NCBI RefSeq assembly: GCF_022811725.1
Contig: NZ_CP094527.1
Span: 7,006,001-7,070,000 of the forward strand
Length of the DNA stretch: 64,000 nucleotides
From: Mucilaginibacter sp. SMC90
GTDB taxonomy: Bacteria; Bacteroidota; Bacteroidia; Sphingobacteriales; Sphingobacteriaceae
Reading direction: 5' to 3'
Positions within the stretch are counted from its first letter, which is position 1, and the number at the start of each line of letters is the position of its first letter. The notes under the pieces are model-generated. The model did not search any database and was not told the DNA's origin. It saw nothing but the letters and a program-made list of their open reading frames with translations. Below, piece after piece: positions 57,131 to 64,000 of this stretch. The position numbers were made by a program, and so were the translations under genes.

Positions 57131-58246
57131 CTATCTTATTGACTTGTACAATCCTAAATGTTTAGGCTTGGTTAAAACGATATGCCATAAATGATTTTTT
57201 CTTGAACGGAAAGATGCAGCACTGGCACTAAGATAGTAGCGCCACATACGGTAAAAAGTGTCGCCATATTTGTCACTTAGATCAGGCCAGCTTTGTTCAA
57301 AGTTTTTGCGCCACTCCATACAAGTGCGGTCATAATATACGCCGAAATTATGCCAGTCTTCAAGAATAAATAATCCCTGCCATGCGGTTGAGAGCTGTGC
57401 TGCAGATGGCAGCATGCCATTAGGGAAGATGTATTTATCAATCCAAGGGTCGGTAATCTTGGTAGAATAGTTGCCGCCGATGGTATGCAGCAGAAAAATG
57501 CCGTCATCGGTTAGGTTTTTGGCAACAGTTTCCATATAGGCTCTGTAATTACGATATCCTACGGCTTCCAACATGGCTATGGATACAATCCGGTCGAATT
57601 TTTCATCAATATCCCGATAATCTTCCAGTCTGATCTCAACCGGTAATCCCTTATTGATTTCGCGGGCAAGTACAGCCTGCTCCTTAGATATAGTTAACCC
57701 TACCACCGATACACCGTATTTTTCGGCAGCATATTTGGCAAAGCCTCCCCAACCGCATCCAATCTCTAACATGCGCATGCCTGGCTCCAACTTTAATTTA
57801 CGACAGATCAAATCAAGCTTGGCTTCCTGGGCTTCATCCAATGTTTGCGCATTTTCCCAGTAGGCACAAGAATACATCATACGTTTATCAAGCATTTGCT
57901 CAAACAGGTCATTGCCTATATCGTAATGTTTATGTGCAACTTCTATAGCCTTTGATTTGGTTTGCTGGTTGCCAAATTTTGCTTTTAAGAAATACTTAAG
58001 CGTATTTAAATCACGGGGAATCATTTTATCAACCCGGTGATATTGCACACGAAAAAAGAACTCATCAAGGGCTTCGCAATCCCACCAGCCTTCCATGTAA
58101 GCTTCACCGAAACCCAATGAACCACCGGCCAGCAAACGATCATACAATTTAGGATTGTGTACCTGTGGATCCCAGGGATTGGTACCATTCATGGTGATCC
58201 CACCTGCAGCAAACATATTTGTAACAATCTCCTTTGATGAACCCAT
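57131..58246 (-). CDS. cfa: Cyclopropane-fatty-acyl-phospholipid synthase
   Basis: The 371-residue enzyme has the SAM-binding motif LEIGCGWGGFA (about 161-171), the upstream HYDIGNDLFEQML and YSCAYW, and the C-terminal YYLSASAASFRSR. These match CFA synthase, which adds a methylene group from S-adenosylmethionine to cis double bonds of membrane lipids. It could act on the unsaturated chains made by the desaturase at 7408. Length is close to the family norm. A TATCTTTA box lies about 40 bases upstream. Confidence 0.92.
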   Translation of the reverse strand: MGSSKEIVTNMFAAGGITMNGTNPWDPQVHNPKLYDRLLAGGSLGFGEAYMEGWWDCEALDEFFFRVQYHRVDKMIPRDLNTLKYFLKAKFGNQQTKSKAIEVAHKHYDIGNDLFEQMLDKRMMYSCAYWENAQTLDEAQEAKLDLICRKLKLEPGMRMLEIGCGWGGFAKYAAEKYGVSVVGLTISKEQAVLAREINKGLPVEIRLEDYRDIDEKFDRIVSIAMLEAVGYRNYRAYMETVAKNLTDDGIFLLHTIGGNYSTKITDPWIDKYIFPNGMLPSAAQLSTAWQGLFILEDWHNFGVYYDRTCMEWRKNFEQSWPDLSDKYGDTFYRMWRYYLSASAASFRSRKNHLWHIVLTKPKHLGLYKSIR

Positions 58247-58330
58247 AGTTTTTTAGTTTCCGTTTTATGCGGTGATAAAGATATTCTTTTTGTTGAAAAG
58301 AGGAAAAAAACTACCGTGGGTCTAACAATA

Positions 58331-58395
58331 GCTGCCGCAGGTTTAGCGAAGCGTAACCTGTGGTTTACTATGTTTTAAGCTTTCAGCTTAAAACA
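58331..58395. repeat. Left REP unit flanking the RAYT gene
   Basis: It consists of a 34-bp arm at 58331-58364 (GCTGCCGCAGG...GTAACCTGTGG) and an inner perfect hairpin TGTTTTAAGCT-TTC-AGCTTAAAACA at 58371-58395 that contains the transposase stop codon. The arm recurs inverted at 59000-59033 with three differences. Confidence 0.85.
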
Positions 58396-58936
58396 TCAAT
58401 TCAATATCAATTAAGCCCTTATCACCTGCATAATCCTTGGCACTACTATACAGAAAATGCTCCGGCTTATCAACCCAACCGGCAGCAACCGGGTTATTAT
58501 GCAGGTAATCCAGCTTTTGATCTATCATTTTAACTCCAAAAAGTTCTATGGGATGGCTACCCGCCTGCCAAAACTGGTAATATTCGTTGCTTGGATTCTT
58601 CCAACCTGCACGTTCAAAAAACCAAAGCAGCCAGTCGCGCCTGCTCTCTTGCAAGTTCTCCTTAATTGCTTTGATAATGGTTTTAGAAGTGTGCCTTTTG
58701 ATATCCCTTAAAATATCCTGCATTGGTTTATCTGTAGTACCGATAATTAAATGCACATGATTGCTCATTATTATCCAGGCATATAATTTAAGGCCTTTGT
58801 TTTTGATACAATACTTTAGGCTCTCAACCAAAATATGTTTGTATTCAATTCGGGTGAATACATCGATCCATTGTACAACAGTGAAAGTTACAAAATAGGG
58901 AAATTCCTGGTTGTGGAATTTGTAATTGCGGCTCAT
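58388..58936 (-). mobile_element. REP-associated tyrosine transposase (RAYT)
   Basis: The 182-residue protein is a Y1-type (IS200/IS605-like TnpA) transposase of the RAYT group. It has the HUH motif in NHVHLIIG (55-62), YFVTFTV near residue 14, the catalytic Tyr in the helix near YYQFWQAGSHP, and NPVAAGWVDKPEHFLYSSAKDY at the end. RAYTs spread or maintain REP sequences; here REP-like inverted repeats lie directly on both sides. Since the ends and enzyme are intact, it may be active. Confidence 0.88.
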
Positions 58937-58970
58937 GGCTTAGGTTATTGATTTTATTTAAGTTGGTTTT

Positions 58971-59033
58971 ATTTAAGCTGGAAGCTTAAATGATGCTACA
59001 CCACGGGTTACGCTACGCTAAACCCGCGGCAGC
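58971..59033. repeat. Right REP unit flanking the RAYT gene
   Basis: It consists of the hairpin TTTAAGCT-GGA-AGCTTAAA at 58971-58989 and a 34-bp arm at 59000-59033 that is the reverse complement of the arm at 58331-58364 with three mismatches. Together they delimit a unit of about 700 bases with the transposase inside. Confidence 0.85.
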
Positions 59034-59049
59034 TATATTGGCAGCTATC

Positions 59050-59082
59050 TATAAAAAAAGCCCCCCTTGCGGGGAGCTCTTC
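59050..59082 (-). terminator. Terminator of recA
   Basis: On the minus strand AGCTCCCC-GCAA-GGGGGGCT and a run of seven T form a strong hairpin terminator about 50 bases after recA, just before the REP unit. Confidence 0.85.
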
Positions 59083-59130
59083 TCATAGGTAGATAGATTT
59101 AAATCACTTTTAAAATTGTATCAATACTGA

Positions 59131-60150
59131 TTAAACTTCTTCCATGCTTTCGCCGGTTACAGTTTCTTTGATCTTGCTTTCCAGTTCTTCCTGCAGTTCA
59201 GGGTTATCAAGAATCAGTTGTTTAACGGCATCACGGCCCTGGCCCAAGCGGGTTTCGCCATAGCTAAACCATGAACCTGCCTTTTTGATGATGTTGTATT
59301 CAACCCCCAAATCAATGATTTCGCCTGCTTTTGAAATACCTTCGCCAAACATGATATCAAACTCGGCTATACGGAATGGAGGGGCAACTTTATTTTTAAC
59401 GATCTTAACTTTTACACGGTTACCTGAAACCTCATCGGTATCTTTAATTTGCGAGATCCGGCGTACATCTAAACGTACCGAAGCATAAAACTTCAATGCG
59501 TTACCGCCTGTGGTAGTTTCGGGGTTACCAAACATAACACCAATCTTATCGCGCAATTGGTTAATGAAAATACAGCAGCATCCGGTTTTGCTGATGGTAC
59601 CGGTTAGCTTACGTAATGCCTGCGACATTAAACGGGCATGTAAACCCATTTTTGAATCACCCATTTCACCTTCGATCTCGGCCTTTGGTACCAATGCAGC
59701 AACAGAGTCGATAACAAGGATGTCAATAGCACCCGAACGGATCAGGTTATCGGCAATTTCCAGCGCCTGCTCACCATTATCTGGCTGAGAGATCAGCAGG
59801 TTTTCAACATCAACACCTAATTTTTTGGCATAAAAACGGTCAAAAGCATGCTCCGCATCAATAAAAGCTGCGATGCCGCCTTTCTTTTGCGATTCGGCAA
59901 TGGCATGGATAGCCAAGGTTGTTTTACCTGATGATTCAGGCCCGTATATCTCAATGATCCTTCCCTTAGGTAAACCGTTAACCCCCAAAGCAATATCAAG
60001 CCCTAATGAGCCAGTTGATATAACTTCAGTTTGCTCAATAACGGAGTCGCCCAATTTCATGATGGTGCCTTTGCCGTATGATTTTTCCAGCTTATCTAAT
60101 GTAAGCTGTAATGCCTTTAATTTATCGCTGTTTTTATCTGTAGTAGCCAT
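59131..60150 (-). CDS. recA: RecA recombinase
   Basis: The 339-residue protein is a full RecA: GPESSGKTTLAIH (Walker A), IDILVIDSVAAL (Walker B), the DNA-binding loop FINQLRDKIGVMFGNPETTTGG in parts FINQLRDKIG and NPETTTGG, and a short acidic tail. It polymerises on single-stranded DNA, carries out strand exchange and activates the SOS response where present. It has a TATATTTG box upstream. No LexA-type box is obvious. Confidence 0.97.
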   Translation of the reverse strand: MATTDKNSDKLKALQLTLDKLEKSYGKGTIMKLGDSVIEQTEVISTGSLGLDIALGVNGLPKGRIIEIYGPESSGKTTLAIHAIAESQKKGGIAAFIDAEHAFDRFYAKKLGVDVENLLISQPDNGEQALEIADNLIRSGAIDILVIDSVAALVPKAEIEGEMGDSKMGLHARLMSQALRKLTGTISKTGCCCIFINQLRDKIGVMFGNPETTTGGNALKFYASVRLDVRRISQIKDTDEVSGNRVKVKIVKNKVAPPFRIAEFDIMFGEGISKAGEIIDLGVEYNIIKKAGSWFSYGETRLGQGRDAVKQLILDNPELQEELESKIKETVTGESMEEV

Positions 60151-60167
60151 CGTTTTATTTTCTTAAG

Positions 60168-60175
60168 CAAATATA
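60168..60175 (-). promoter_or_regulatory. -7 element TATATTTG of recA
   Basis: On the minus strand TATATTTG matches the -7 consensus, 17 bases before the ATG. A TTG lies 13 bases upstream, too close for a regular -33 box, so this promoter may be weak or need a partner factor. Confidence 0.45.
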
Positions 60176-60273
60176 ATTACAATTTTCACAATTACTAATT
60201 TTTTTAGTAATTTATTTTTTTGGTGAATTGTTGATTAAGTGAGGGGGGATTAGTTTAGTATGGCGAAGATAGA

Positions 60274-60325
60274 CAACCATTCACTCAATCAACCATTCAC
60301 TCAATCAACCATTCTCCCAATCAAC
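60274..60325. repeat. 16-bp tandem repeat (CAACCATTCACTCAAT)
   Basis: Three copies of CAACCATTCACTCAAT (the third altered to CAACCATTCTCCCAAT) run head to tail between recA and nth. The same words also occur near 24100-24330 and 46155-46300. Confidence 0.75.
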
Positions 60326-60326
60326 C

Positions 60327-61079
60327 TTACTCCACACTCCTCTTCCTCAACTCCTTACTTATGGTATTGAGTGCCTTTTTCTTTTTAGCTTCTTTGGCTT
60401 TTTTAACTTTAGCGGCTTCGGCACGTTGCAGCGCTGCCTCGGTATTGTTACGCTCGTAATACCGGCAAAACCAGGTTAGCGGACAAACATCACATTTAGG
60501 GCTGCGTGCCAGGCAAATATAACGGCCATGCAATATCAGCCAATGATGTGCAACAGCTATATATTCTTTAGGAATATTTTGAACCAGTTGTTTTTCAACT
60601 GCAAGTGGCGTGCGCGCGTTATTTGTTAAACCAATGCGGTTAGCTACCCTGAACACGTGGGTGTCAACCGCCATGGCGGGTTCTTCAAAAATAACCGAAG
60701 CTATTACATTGGCTGTTTTGCGGCCTACACCCGGCAATTTCTGCAGGTTTTCTATCCCGGCAGGCACTTCGCCATTAAAAACTTCGATAAGCATTTTGCC
60801 CATGCCTACCAGGTGCTTAGCTTTATTATTAGGATAACTTACAGAGCGGATGTATGAAAAAACTTCGTCGGATGTTGAGGCAGCAAGATCCTGAGCTGTG
60901 GGGAAACGCTCAAACAACGCCGGAGTTACCTGGTTAATACGCTTATCAGTACACTGTGCCGAGAGTATCACTGCCACCAGTAACTGAAACGGATTATTGT
61001 AATGGAGTTCCGTAACAGGATTAGGTTGGTTTTTAGAAAAATATTCAACAAAATGGCGGTAGCGTTCGGCTTTTAACAT
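60327..61079 (-). CDS. nth: Endonuclease III
   Basis: The 250-residue enzyme is complete: the helix-hairpin-helix LPGVGRKTANVI with catalytic Lys, the catalytic Asp in VDTHVFRVANRIGL, and four Cys of the [4Fe-4S] loop in CLARSPKCDVCPLTWFC. It removes oxidised pyrimidines and nicks the abasic site. The C-terminal tail past the cluster (about 45 residues, rich in Lys, Ala and Glu) is longer than in E. coli Nth. It is near recA in a repair-rich zone. Confidence 0.95.
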   Translation of the reverse strand: MLKAERYRHFVEYFSKNQPNPVTELHYNNPFQLLVAVILSAQCTDKRINQVTPALFERFPTAQDLAASTSDEVFSYIRSVSYPNNKAKHLVGMGKMLIEVFNGEVPAGIENLQKLPGVGRKTANVIASVIFEEPAMAVDTHVFRVANRIGLTNNARTPLAVEKQLVQNIPKEYIAVAHHWLILHGRYICLARSPKCDVCPLTWFCRYYERNNTEAALQRAEAAKVKKAKEAKKKKALNTISKELRKRSVE

Positions 61080-61167
61080 AGTTCACTGGTTCATTTGTTC
61101 ATTAGTTTATTGGTGCCTTGCTTATCGTTATGAATAGAACGATCCATACTAAACTAAGCGTCAAAAT

Positions 61168-61264
61168 TATCAAACTTTTCACCAATGAACGAATGAACCA
61201 CTGAACTAATGAACCTTATCAAACTTTTCACCAATGAACGAATGAACCAGTGAACTACTGAACC
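61168..61264. repeat. 49-bp direct tandem repeat
   Basis: The unit beginning TATCAAACTTTTCACCAATG occurs twice with a period of 49 (CAAACTTTTC at 61171 and 61220). The unit itself is made of GAACTAATGAACC-type words that also occur in the tRNA spacer near 27640. Confidence 0.8.
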
Positions 61265-61381
61265 GTTTTAAAATAGAAAGGTTCATAAATCATTCATTGG
61301 GTTTCGGTTTTCTTCGATTCGCATCGGCAACCTTCTCAACAATTATGATCTATGAACCAGTGGGGGAATCTGCAATAACTA

Positions 61382-61576
61382 CTAACGTAAGCTTTTTGAA
61401 TAATCCAGGATCTGGTGTATGGTTTGCACTTTAGGTTTCCTGATCAGCAGATCTAAACCAGTACGAATTGAATTGTAAAAAATCACTTCGTCGGCATCCA
61501 GATTTTCTTGTGCATTCCTGTTCATTTCAGCTTCGTTAGCTAATGCATTTAACGTTTTTGTAAAGGTTTCATCCAT
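61382..61576 (-). CDS. Small conserved-looking hypothetical protein
   Basis: The 64-residue acidic N-terminus (MDETFTKTLNALANEAEMN) leads to a basic C-terminal helix (IRKPKVQTIHQILDYSKSLR). It appears soluble and helical. It lies after the ECF sigma gene on the same strand but past a terminator-like palindrome, so it is probably separate. I do not recognise a family. Confidence 0.55.
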   Translation of the reverse strand: MDETFTKTLNALANEAEMNRNAQENLDADEVIFYNSIRTGLDLLIRKPKVQTIHQILDYSKSLR

Positions 61577-61766
61577 AAGCTTATTTACTATAATTTTTAT
61601 ATGGTTTATAACGGTGGCTTAAAGATAATATTTTGTTAAATGAAAATTAAATGAAATTTTTATTTCAAGAAATTCAGGCCTGGGAGGCGTTAGGCACACT
61701 TTTATAACAGTAAGCCACTTTATATCAACACCTAATGAAAACTTATCAAAAGTGCGGGCAAAAAAG

Positions 61767-61819
61767 AAGGTTAGAATATTATTGTTGACATTTAACCTAA
61801 ACAATAATATTCTAACCTT
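61767..61819 (-). terminator. Hairpin after the ECF sigma gene
   Basis: AAGGTTAGAATATTATTGTT and AACAATAATATTCTAACCTT form an exact 20-bp stem around a 13-base loop. On the minus strand it is followed by CTTTTTTG, and it stands 22-74 bases after the sigma factor stop. Confidence 0.8.
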
Positions 61820-61840
61820 TTATATAGATTTGCTTAACCT

Positions 61841-62425
61841 TTAATTTTTAAGGCTAAGCTCTTTGCTCTGCATCATTTTGCGGAGATTGTTAAGCGCATA
61901 GCGCATACGGCCAAGCGCTGTATTGATACTAACCTCTGTAATATCGGCAATTTCTTTAAAGCTCATATCACCAAAGTGGCGCATAATCAGCACCTCCTTT
62001 TGTTCTGACGGTAACAGCTGGATCAGCGCTTTAAGATCTTTGTGGGTCTGATCCCTAACCATCTTGTCTTCTGTGCTTTCGTCATAATTTCCAAGCACTT
62101 CGAAAATATCAAAATCATCGCCATTGCTTATCATTGGTGCACGTTTTTCACGGCGAAAATGGTCAATGACCAGGTTATGCGCAATACGGGTTACCCAAGG
62201 CAAAAATTTACCTTCTTCGTTATATTTCCCGGCTTTGAGAGTATTGATCACCTTTATAAACGCATCCTGAAAAATATCTTCAGCAAGGTATTCGTCTTTT
62301 ACCAGCAGGTAAATAGAAGTGTATATTTTTGATTGGTAACGCCTTATCAATTCTACCAAGCCAGCTTCGTCGCCGGCTACATATAGATGGATTAGATCCT
62401 GATCACTTTTCAATTGAAAATCCAT
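61841..62425 (-). CDS. ECF-type sigma-70 factor
   Basis: The 194-residue protein has sigma region 2 (LIRRYQSKIYTSIYLLVKDE, AEDIFQDAFIKVI, about 22-62) and WVTRIAHNLVIDHFRREK (about 77-94), and region 4 with HTH (MSFKEIADITEVSINTALGRMRYAL, about 153-178, seen as FKEIADITEVSINTALGRM). No anti-sigma gene is adjacent and there is no extra C-terminal domain. Its target regulon cannot be read from the sequence. Confidence 0.9.
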   Translation of the reverse strand: MDFQLKSDQDLIHLYVAGDEAGLVELIRRYQSKIYTSIYLLVKDEYLAEDIFQDAFIKVINTLKAGKYNEEGKFLPWVTRIAHNLVIDHFRREKRAPMISNGDDFDIFEVLGNYDESTEDKMVRDQTHKDLKALIQLLPSEQKEVLIMRHFGDMSFKEIADITEVSINTALGRMRYALNNLRKMMQSKELSLKN

Positions 62426-62930
62426 AGAAAGTACTACTTAAACTTATTTTTTAGTTAAAACCTTTTAAAGTAAAGTGTATTCTATAGCTTGCTCCTTAGG
62501 GGTTAAAGATTTGTTTCCTCAAATAAAATAAATTATTGGCAAAAAAACAAATAAAATTTTTTTTTAAAGCTCAACTTTACTATTTAATCGGCAAAACCGA
62601 CCATTAAACAATCATTTATTTGGCCAGCTCTCTTTAGACTGACTTTTAATACCGAAGGTTTAATCATTCACCAAAATAAATTTTTTAAAAAGTAGTTGTT
62701 AAAACAACATTAAACTTTAAAAAGTCAGTAAACTGTAAACTCCAATAATTCACGTAGTTTAATCCAACAAACAATCAAAACTCATTTGGATTCTGCTAAA
62801 TATTTTAGGATTTTTGCATTCCGAAAAGTTCATGGTTCATAGATCATGGTTCATGGTACAAATTTTGCCATCAACCAACCAATTCATGGCTATCTTCTAT
62901 AAACCATCAACTTTGAACTAATTCAACAGA
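62426..62930. other. AT-rich gene-free region before uvrA
   Basis: The 505 bases hold no convincing gene. They contain runs of A and T around 62540-62700 and a cluster of TTCATGGTTCA words at 62829-62860. The promoters of the divergent sigma and uvrA genes must lie here, but I cannot fix them to a clear TTG/TAnnTTTG pair. Confidence 0.6.
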
Positions 62931-64000
62931 ATGAGTAAAGAAGCAGAAAAAGATCCGCAAAAACATATTATCATAAAAGGTGCAAGGGTACACAACCTCA
63001 AAAACCTTGATGTGGCTATCCCCAAAAACAAGCTGGTGGTAGTTACGGGCATGTCGGGCTCGGGCAAATCATCGCTCGCTTTCGATACTTTATATGCCGA
63101 AGGCCAGCGCCGTTATGTGGAAAGCCTTTCATCATATGCCCGTCAGTTTCTGGGCCGTATGAACAAGCCCGATGTTGATTATATTAAAGGTATTGCCCCT
63201 GCCATAGCAATAGAGCAAAAGGTGATCACTTCCAATCCCCGCTCAACCGTTGGTACATCAACCGAAATTTATGATTACCTGAAGCTGCTATTCTCACGCA
63301 TCGGTAAAACCATATCGCCCATATCAGGTAATATCGTAAAAAAAGATTCGGTTACCGATGTGGTGAACTTTGTGCTTTCGCTGCCTAATGAAACCCAGGT
63401 AACTATTCTTGCACCATTGCACCCGCATAATAACCGTAGCCTTAAAGAAGAGCTTGCTGTTTTAATGCAAAAAGGCTTTGTGCGTGTTGAATACAATGGC
63501 AAACTTTCGCGCATTGAATCTTTATTAGAGGATGAAACGGTGGAGAACGTCCCTTTAATAGCTGCTGAACCGGTGGTTGAGATCAAGAAGCCCAAAGCGA
63601 AAAAAGCTACAGTAGCAACTACAGAAACCGACCAGCAAACCGTTGTACGTATAGTTGTTGACCGTGTTACCAAAAGCGAAGAAGATGAAACCGTTAGCCG
63701 TTTAGGCGACTCTATACAAACTGCCTTTTTTGAAGGAAAAGGTGATTGCTTTGTGCGCTTCCAGGAGCCGGATGGCGAAACCGAACACGAACGCTTTTTT
63801 TGCGATCGTTTTGAGCTGGACGGGCTAAAATTTGAAGAGCCTACACCAAACTTCTTCAGCTTTAATAACCCTTACGGTGCCTGTAAAAAGTGCGAGGGTT
63901 ATGGCAAGGTGATTGGCATTGATGAAGATTTGGTAATACCAGATAAAAGCAAATCCATTTACGAGGGCGCTATTGCCCCATGGCGCGGCGAAAAAATGCG
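62931..64000 (+). CDS. uvrA: Excinuclease ABC subunit A, 3' truncated by window end
   Basis: The frame opens at ATG 62931 (MSKEAEKDPQKHIIIKGARV) and runs to the end without a stop. It shows the UvrA start HNLKNLDVAIP, Walker A TGMSGSGKSSLAFDTLYAEG in parts GMSGSGKSS and FDTLYAEGQRRYVESLS, then ARQFLGRMNKPDVD and NPRSTVGT. The first zinc finger begins at CKKCEGYGKV near residue 318. An insert with VVEIKKPKAKKATVAT (about 220-235) is extra relative to E. coli. UvrA recognises DNA lesions in nucleotide excision repair. Confidence 0.96.
   Translation, partial: MSKEAEKDPQKHIIIKGARVHNLKNLDVAIPKNKLVVVTGMSGSGKSSLAFDTLYAEGQRRYVESLSSYARQFLGRMNKPDVDYIKGIAPAIAIEQKVITSNPRSTVGTSTEIYDYLKLLFSRIGKTISPISGNIVKKDSVTDVVNFVLSLPNETQVTILAPLHPHNNRSLKEELAVLMQKGFVRVEYNGKLSRIESLLEDETVENVPLIAAEPVVEIKKPKAKKATVATTETDQQTVVRIVVDRVTKSEEDETVSRLGDSIQTAFFEGKGDCFVRFQEPDGETEHERFFCDRFELDGLKFEEPTPNFFSFNNPYGACKKCEGYGKVIGIDEDLVIPDKSKSIYEGAIAPWRGEKM

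Noticed and set aside
60274..61264. CRISPR-like appearance of short tandem repeats
   Set aside because: Repeats are directly adjacent or 49-bp units without unique spacers, and no cas genes are present anywhere in the window.
63275..63673. 132-codon frame opposite uvrA
   Set aside because: It is antisense to an unambiguous UvrA reading frame.

Overview
The window is chromosomal DNA of a Bacteroidota bacterium, most likely a Sphingobacteriaceae member close to Mucilaginibacter or Pedobacter. The evidence is promoters of the TTG/TAnnTTTG type (not TATAAT), almost no Shine-Dalgarno sequences, a bamD-rpoZ-coaBC-PorD/DUF4835 block, families typical of the phylum (DUF4846, DUF2911, DUF2490, head-GIN DUF2807, a Bacteroidota-type omega subunit), and many imperfect palindromic repeats between genes. 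The genus is an inference.

Layout. 1-5.2 kb: the 3' end of a membrane acyltransferase, a pentapeptide-repeat protein, a coupled M23 peptidase/DUF4846 pair, an aldo/keto reductase. 5.5-8.4 kb: an MscS channel and an acyl-ACP desaturase. 8.4-16.7 kb: an exopolysaccharide locus: a GH5 glycanase divergent from a run of histidine kinase, BcsB-like protein, a GT2 synthase fused to an N-terminal MshEN-type (cyclic-di-GMP-binding) domain, and a polytopic membrane protein. 17.5-21.7 kb: an AT-rich defence-type island with a Vsr nicking endonuclease, a MORC/MutL/Hsp90-type GHKL ATPase, an unrecognised protein with a methyltransferase-like core, and a Dcm-type cytosine-C5 methyltransferase, bounded by palindromic repeats. 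It is followed by a RepA/RecA-like AAA ATPase with repeated sites upstream. 23.9-29.5 kb: a complete rRNA operon on the minus strand (16S, tRNA-Ile, tRNA-Ala, 23S, 5S) with three tandem promoters. 30.8-34.3 kb: bamD, rpoZ, coaBC and the PorD-like gene. 35-40.5 kb: glycosyltransferases, a thioredoxin/carotene hydroxylase pair and lpdA. 40.7-49.3 kb: secreted hydrolases and peptidases, including two tandem M1 metallopeptidases, and surface proteins. 49.5-58.3 kb, mostly minus strand: outer-membrane proteins, a GT39 enzyme, DinB-like protein, an aldonolactone-oxidase-like flavoprotein with an unknown exported partner and a Bor-like lipoprotein, and a cyclopropane fatty acid synthase. 58.3-64 kb: a RAYT transposase framed by its REP repeats, recA, nth, an ECF sigma factor and the start of uvrA.

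Two parts deserve most attention. One is the 4.2 kb Vsr / GHKL ATPase / methyltransferase-like / Dcm island, which looks like a restriction-modification-derived defence system in which no ordinary restriction enzyme or helicase is visible. The other is the polysaccharide locus, where a cyclic-di-GMP-binding type of domain is fused directly to the synthase rather than a PilZ domain. The window also carries at least eight families of intergenic palindromes.
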